DNA of 64,000 nucleotides from an uncultured Caulobacterales bacterium (lineage in GTDB: Bacteria; Pseudomonadota; Alphaproteobacteria; Caulobacterales; Maricaulaceae): positions 62,001 to 126,000 of the forward strand of contig CALLIK010000009.1 of the NCBI GenBank assembly GCA_938009235.1, read 5' to 3'. Shown in pieces: positions 61,931 through 64,000 of the stretch. Numbering within the stretch: the stretch's first letter is position 1; each line of letters opens with the position of its first letter. A program made the position numbers and the translations under genes. A model generated the notes under the pieces. That model was given only the letters and a program-made list of their open reading frames with translations, ran no database searches and was not told the origin of the DNA.

Positions 61931-63481
61931 ATGACGAAAACACTTATTCCTATTTTTGCGGACCAACTCAGTCACGGACTGTCTAGCTTGGCGACGTCAG
62001 ATCAAACTGAGTCCGTCGTTCTGATGATGGAAGTTTCGGAAGAAGCGCAAACCGTCCCGCATCACAAAACCAAATTGATATTTCTTTTTTCGGCGATGCG
62101 CCATTTTGCACAAGAGCTGCGCGCCGAAGGATGGACCGTTGACTATGTAGAGCTGACCAACCCAGAGAATACGGGCAGTTTTACAGGCGAAGTCCGCCGC
62201 GCCGCTGCGCGCCATACCTCCGACCTTGTACGTGTGTGCGAGCCGTCAGTTTATCGTGTGTTGGAAGTTGTCAAAGGCTGGGAGAGTGAGTTGGGCTTGC
62301 CTGTGTCCATTACTTTTGATGATCGTTTTATCGCCACCAAAGGCGAGTTCGAGGCGTGGGCGTCTGGCCGCAAACAATACCGAATGGAATATTTCTACCG
62401 CGATATGCGCCGCAAAACGGGCCTCTTGATGGACGGTGATAAGCCCGAAGGCGGGCAGTGGAATTATGACAAAGACAATCGCAAGCCTCCGAAGTCAGGG
62501 CTAGATTTTCCAGAGCCTCTTAAATTCCCACCTGATGCAATCACGCAAGATGTCATAGATATGGTTGAGGCGCGTTTCACCTCTCGGATGGGCCGCGCAG
62601 ACAGCTTCTTTTGGGCGGTGACGCGCGAAGGCGCTTTGGAGGCTTTGGACTATTTCCTAGATCACGGCCTGCCGCGATTTGGGGATTATCAAGATGCGAT
62701 GGTGGGCGGCGAGTCCTTCCTGTTTCACTCCTTGCTCTCGCCCTATATGAATGTCGGCCTGCTCGGCCCGCTCGAAGTTTGCAGGGCGGTGGAGACACGC
62801 TATCTGGCGGGCGACGCGCCGTTGAATGCGACTGAGGGCTATATCCGACAGATCATTGGTTGGCGCGAATATGTACGCGGGATTTATTGGCTAGATATGC
62901 CCGAATATGTTGACCGTAATCATTTGAACGCAAAGCGTCCACTGCCTGATTTTTATTGGACGGGCGAGACGGATATGAACTGCTTGTCACAGAGCATTGG
63001 CCAGACGCTGGATCATGCCTATGCGCATCATATCCAACGCTTGATGATTACGGGAAACTTTGCGCTCTTGATTGGCGCAGATCCATTTGCTGTGCACGAG
63101 TGGTATTTGGCCGTCTATCTTGATGCGTTTGAATGGGTCGAATTGCCTAATACGCTGGGGATGAGTCAATTTGGCGATGGCGGCATGCTCGGCTCCAAGC
63201 CCTATGCGTCCTCAGGGGCCTATATTAACCGCATGAGCGATTATTGCGGCTCGTGCCGATACAATGTGAAGGAACGGATTGGCGACGATGCTTGCCCATT
63301 TAACGCGCTTTATTGGGATTTCCTTGATCGCAACGCTGACACATTGCGTGGGAATAATCGTCTCGCAATGCCGTATCGCAATTTGGATAAGATGGACGAG
63401 GGCGTGAGGCAGGGATTGATGGATCAAGCCCAAGGGTTTCTCAGCAGTCTTTCGACATCGAAAGCTGAGGATTACCTCTAA
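61931..63481 (+). CDS. Fe-S bacterial cryptochrome/photolyase (PhrB-type, (6-4) class)
   Basis: 516-residue photolyase-related protein. Early: LIPIFADQLSHGLSSL, HHKTKLIFLFSAMRHFAQEL. FAD-binding half: YIRQIIGWREYVRGIYWLDM, HHIQRLMITGNFALLIGADP, NTLGMSQFGDGGMLGSKPYA and YINRMSDYCGSCRYNVKERI then GDDACPF. The closely spaced cysteines near the C terminus (in YCGSCRY and DACPF) plus an earlier one fit the [4Fe-4S] cluster of this class. It would repair (6-4) UV photoproducts using light. It converges with the pseudouridine synthase gene, overlapping by 4 bases. Confidence 0.92.
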   Translation: MTKTLIPIFADQLSHGLSSLATSDQTESVVLMMEVSEEAQTVPHHKTKLIFLFSAMRHFAQELRAEGWTVDYVELTNPENTGSFTGEVRRAAARHTSDLVRVCEPSVYRVLEVVKGWESELGLPVSITFDDRFIATKGEFEAWASGRKQYRMEYFYRDMRRKTGLLMDGDKPEGGQWNYDKDNRKPPKSGLDFPEPLKFPPDAITQDVIDMVEARFTSRMGRADSFFWAVTREGALEALDYFLDHGLPRFGDYQDAMVGGESFLFHSLLSPYMNVGLLGPLEVCRAVETRYLAGDAPLNATEGYIRQIIGWREYVRGIYWLDMPEYVDRNHLNAKRPLPDFYWTGETDMNCLSQSIGQTLDHAYAHHIQRLMITGNFALLIGADPFAVHEWYLAVYLDAFEWVELPNTLGMSQFGDGGMLGSKPYASSGAYINRMSDYCGSCRYNVKERIGDDACPFNALYWDFLDRNADTLRGNNRLAMPYRNLDKMDEGVRQGLMDQAQGFLSSLSTSKAEDYL

Positions 63482-64000
63482 AACATACACTCCGCCTCAA
63501 AGTGCACATGGGTGCCGTCTTTGGGGTGGCGTAATCCAAGTTTCCATGCGTGAAGGTGCAAGCGCGGCGCGGCATTGAAAACCTCGTCTACGGCGTAAAT
63601 GCGGTCCCCTAGGATCGGGTGCCCCATCGCCCAGCTATGCACCCGTAGCTGATGACTGCGGCCTGTAATAGGATGTAGGGCGAGGCGTGTGGCGAAGTCT
63701 TCATGCTCAAGCACTTCCCAATCTGTGACGCTGGGTTTGCCGAGCTCCCAACTTACCATCTGGCGTGGACGGTTCGGCCAATCCGCGATGAGAGGCATAT
63801 TTATGCGCCCGCTTTTTCCTGCCACTTGTCCTGCGACACGCGCGATATAAGTTTTGGTGGTGTGGCGGCGCTCAAACTGTAGCCCTAAATGGCGTTGGGC
63901 AGGTTTGTTCCGCGCAAAGGCCATGAGGCCAGATGTTGCCATATCCAACCGATGCACAAGCAAGCTTTCTGGATGCAGATCAAGCAGGCGGGTCTGCGCA
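63478..64000 (-). CDS. RluA-type pseudouridine synthase (5' end outside window)
   Basis: C-terminal part (about 173 residues seen) of an RluA-family pseudouridine synthase. The catalytic Asp motif is VHRLDMATSG, followed by RHTTKTYIARVAG, the GRSHQLRVHSWAMGHPILGD segment, and a C-terminal PRLHLHAWKLGLRHPKDGTH. The frame is open to the right edge (HPESLLVHRLD is readable before the first listed start codon), so the N-terminal part lies beyond. The RNA target is unknown. RluA subfamily is likely from the short form. Confidence 0.87.
   Translation of the reverse strand, partial: AQTRLLDLHPESLLVHRLDMATSGLMAFARNKPAQRHLGLQFERRHTTKTYIARVAGQVAGKSGRINMPLIADWPNRPRQMVSWELGKPSVTDWEVLEHEDFATRLALHPITGRSHQLRVHSWAMGHPILGDRIYAVDEVFNAAPRLHLHAWKLGLRHPKDGTHVHFEAECMF

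Overview
The window looks like a chromosome segment of an alphaproteobacterium of the Caulobacterales/Maricaulales (Hyphomonadaceae or Robiginitomaculaceae-like) group. The grounds are a complete RcGTA-type gene transfer agent (GTA) cluster with GafY/GafZ-type activators, a MucR/Ros regulator, an HdaA homologue next to purMN, a PleC-like histidine kinase, an alphaproteobacterial PAS_5 protein, and moderate GC content. The genus is a guess. No taxonomic search could be run.

Layout. (1) 1-6.5 kb: the 3' part of an Mrp/MBH-type multisubunit cation/proton antiporter operon, with MbhE, MnhB, MnhC, two MnhD-like subunits, a small two-helix membrane protein and an ND5-like subunit. An overlapping MucR-type regulator follows. 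(2) 7.1-7.7 kb: a PAS_5 protein. (3) 7.8-22.9 kb: the core of the window. gafY and gafZ lie directly upstream of, and codirectional with, the whole structural GTA set: TerS, TerL, portal, g3.5, prohead protease, capsid, head-tail connectors, tail tube, chaperones, short tape measure, distal tail protein, hub, NlpC/P60 peptidase and the TIM-barrel 'megatron'. Two extra genes (a membrane-anchored DUF2726 nuclease-fold protein and a TPR-like protein) sit between TerL and portal. A hairpin and an intrinsic terminator lie at two breaks in an otherwise translationally coupled cluster. (4) 22.9-31.2 kb: a J-domain protein, a PepSY/response regulator/PhoQ-like kinase set with a DUF938 methyltransferase, and a DegP/response regulator/kinase envelope-stress set. 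(5) 31.3-37.7 kb, minus strand: aminopeptidase N, an EAL phosphodiesterase and a PleC-like kinase. (6) 37.8-49 kb: a frameshifted lipoprotein, BipA, a TerB-like protein, an FAH-family hydrolase, a ParB-like small protein, a haloalkane dehalogenase, a DEAD-box helicase with a repetitive tail, an MFS transporter broken by an in-frame stop, HopJ-like, DUF1294 and SH3 proteins. (7) 49-64 kb: housekeeping genes (rplS, trmD, ndk, purM, purN, hdaA, ABC-F), an OpgB/LtaS-like phosphatase-fold transferase, an I78-like lipoprotein, a TadG-like VWA protein, and a DUF2256/SDR/Fe-S photolyase module, ending in a truncated RluA-type pseudouridine synthase.

How the parts fit. By analogy with Caulobacter, GafY (DnaA domain IV-like) would activate the GTA promoter and GafZ (DUF6456) would let polymerase read through terminators inside the cluster. 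Here the activators and target cluster appear to form one transcription unit, which would give a self-reinforcing switch. The internal terminator after the capsid gene is the kind of element GafZ would need to overcome. The other regions are ordinary chromosomal genes, rich in envelope sensing and two-component signalling.
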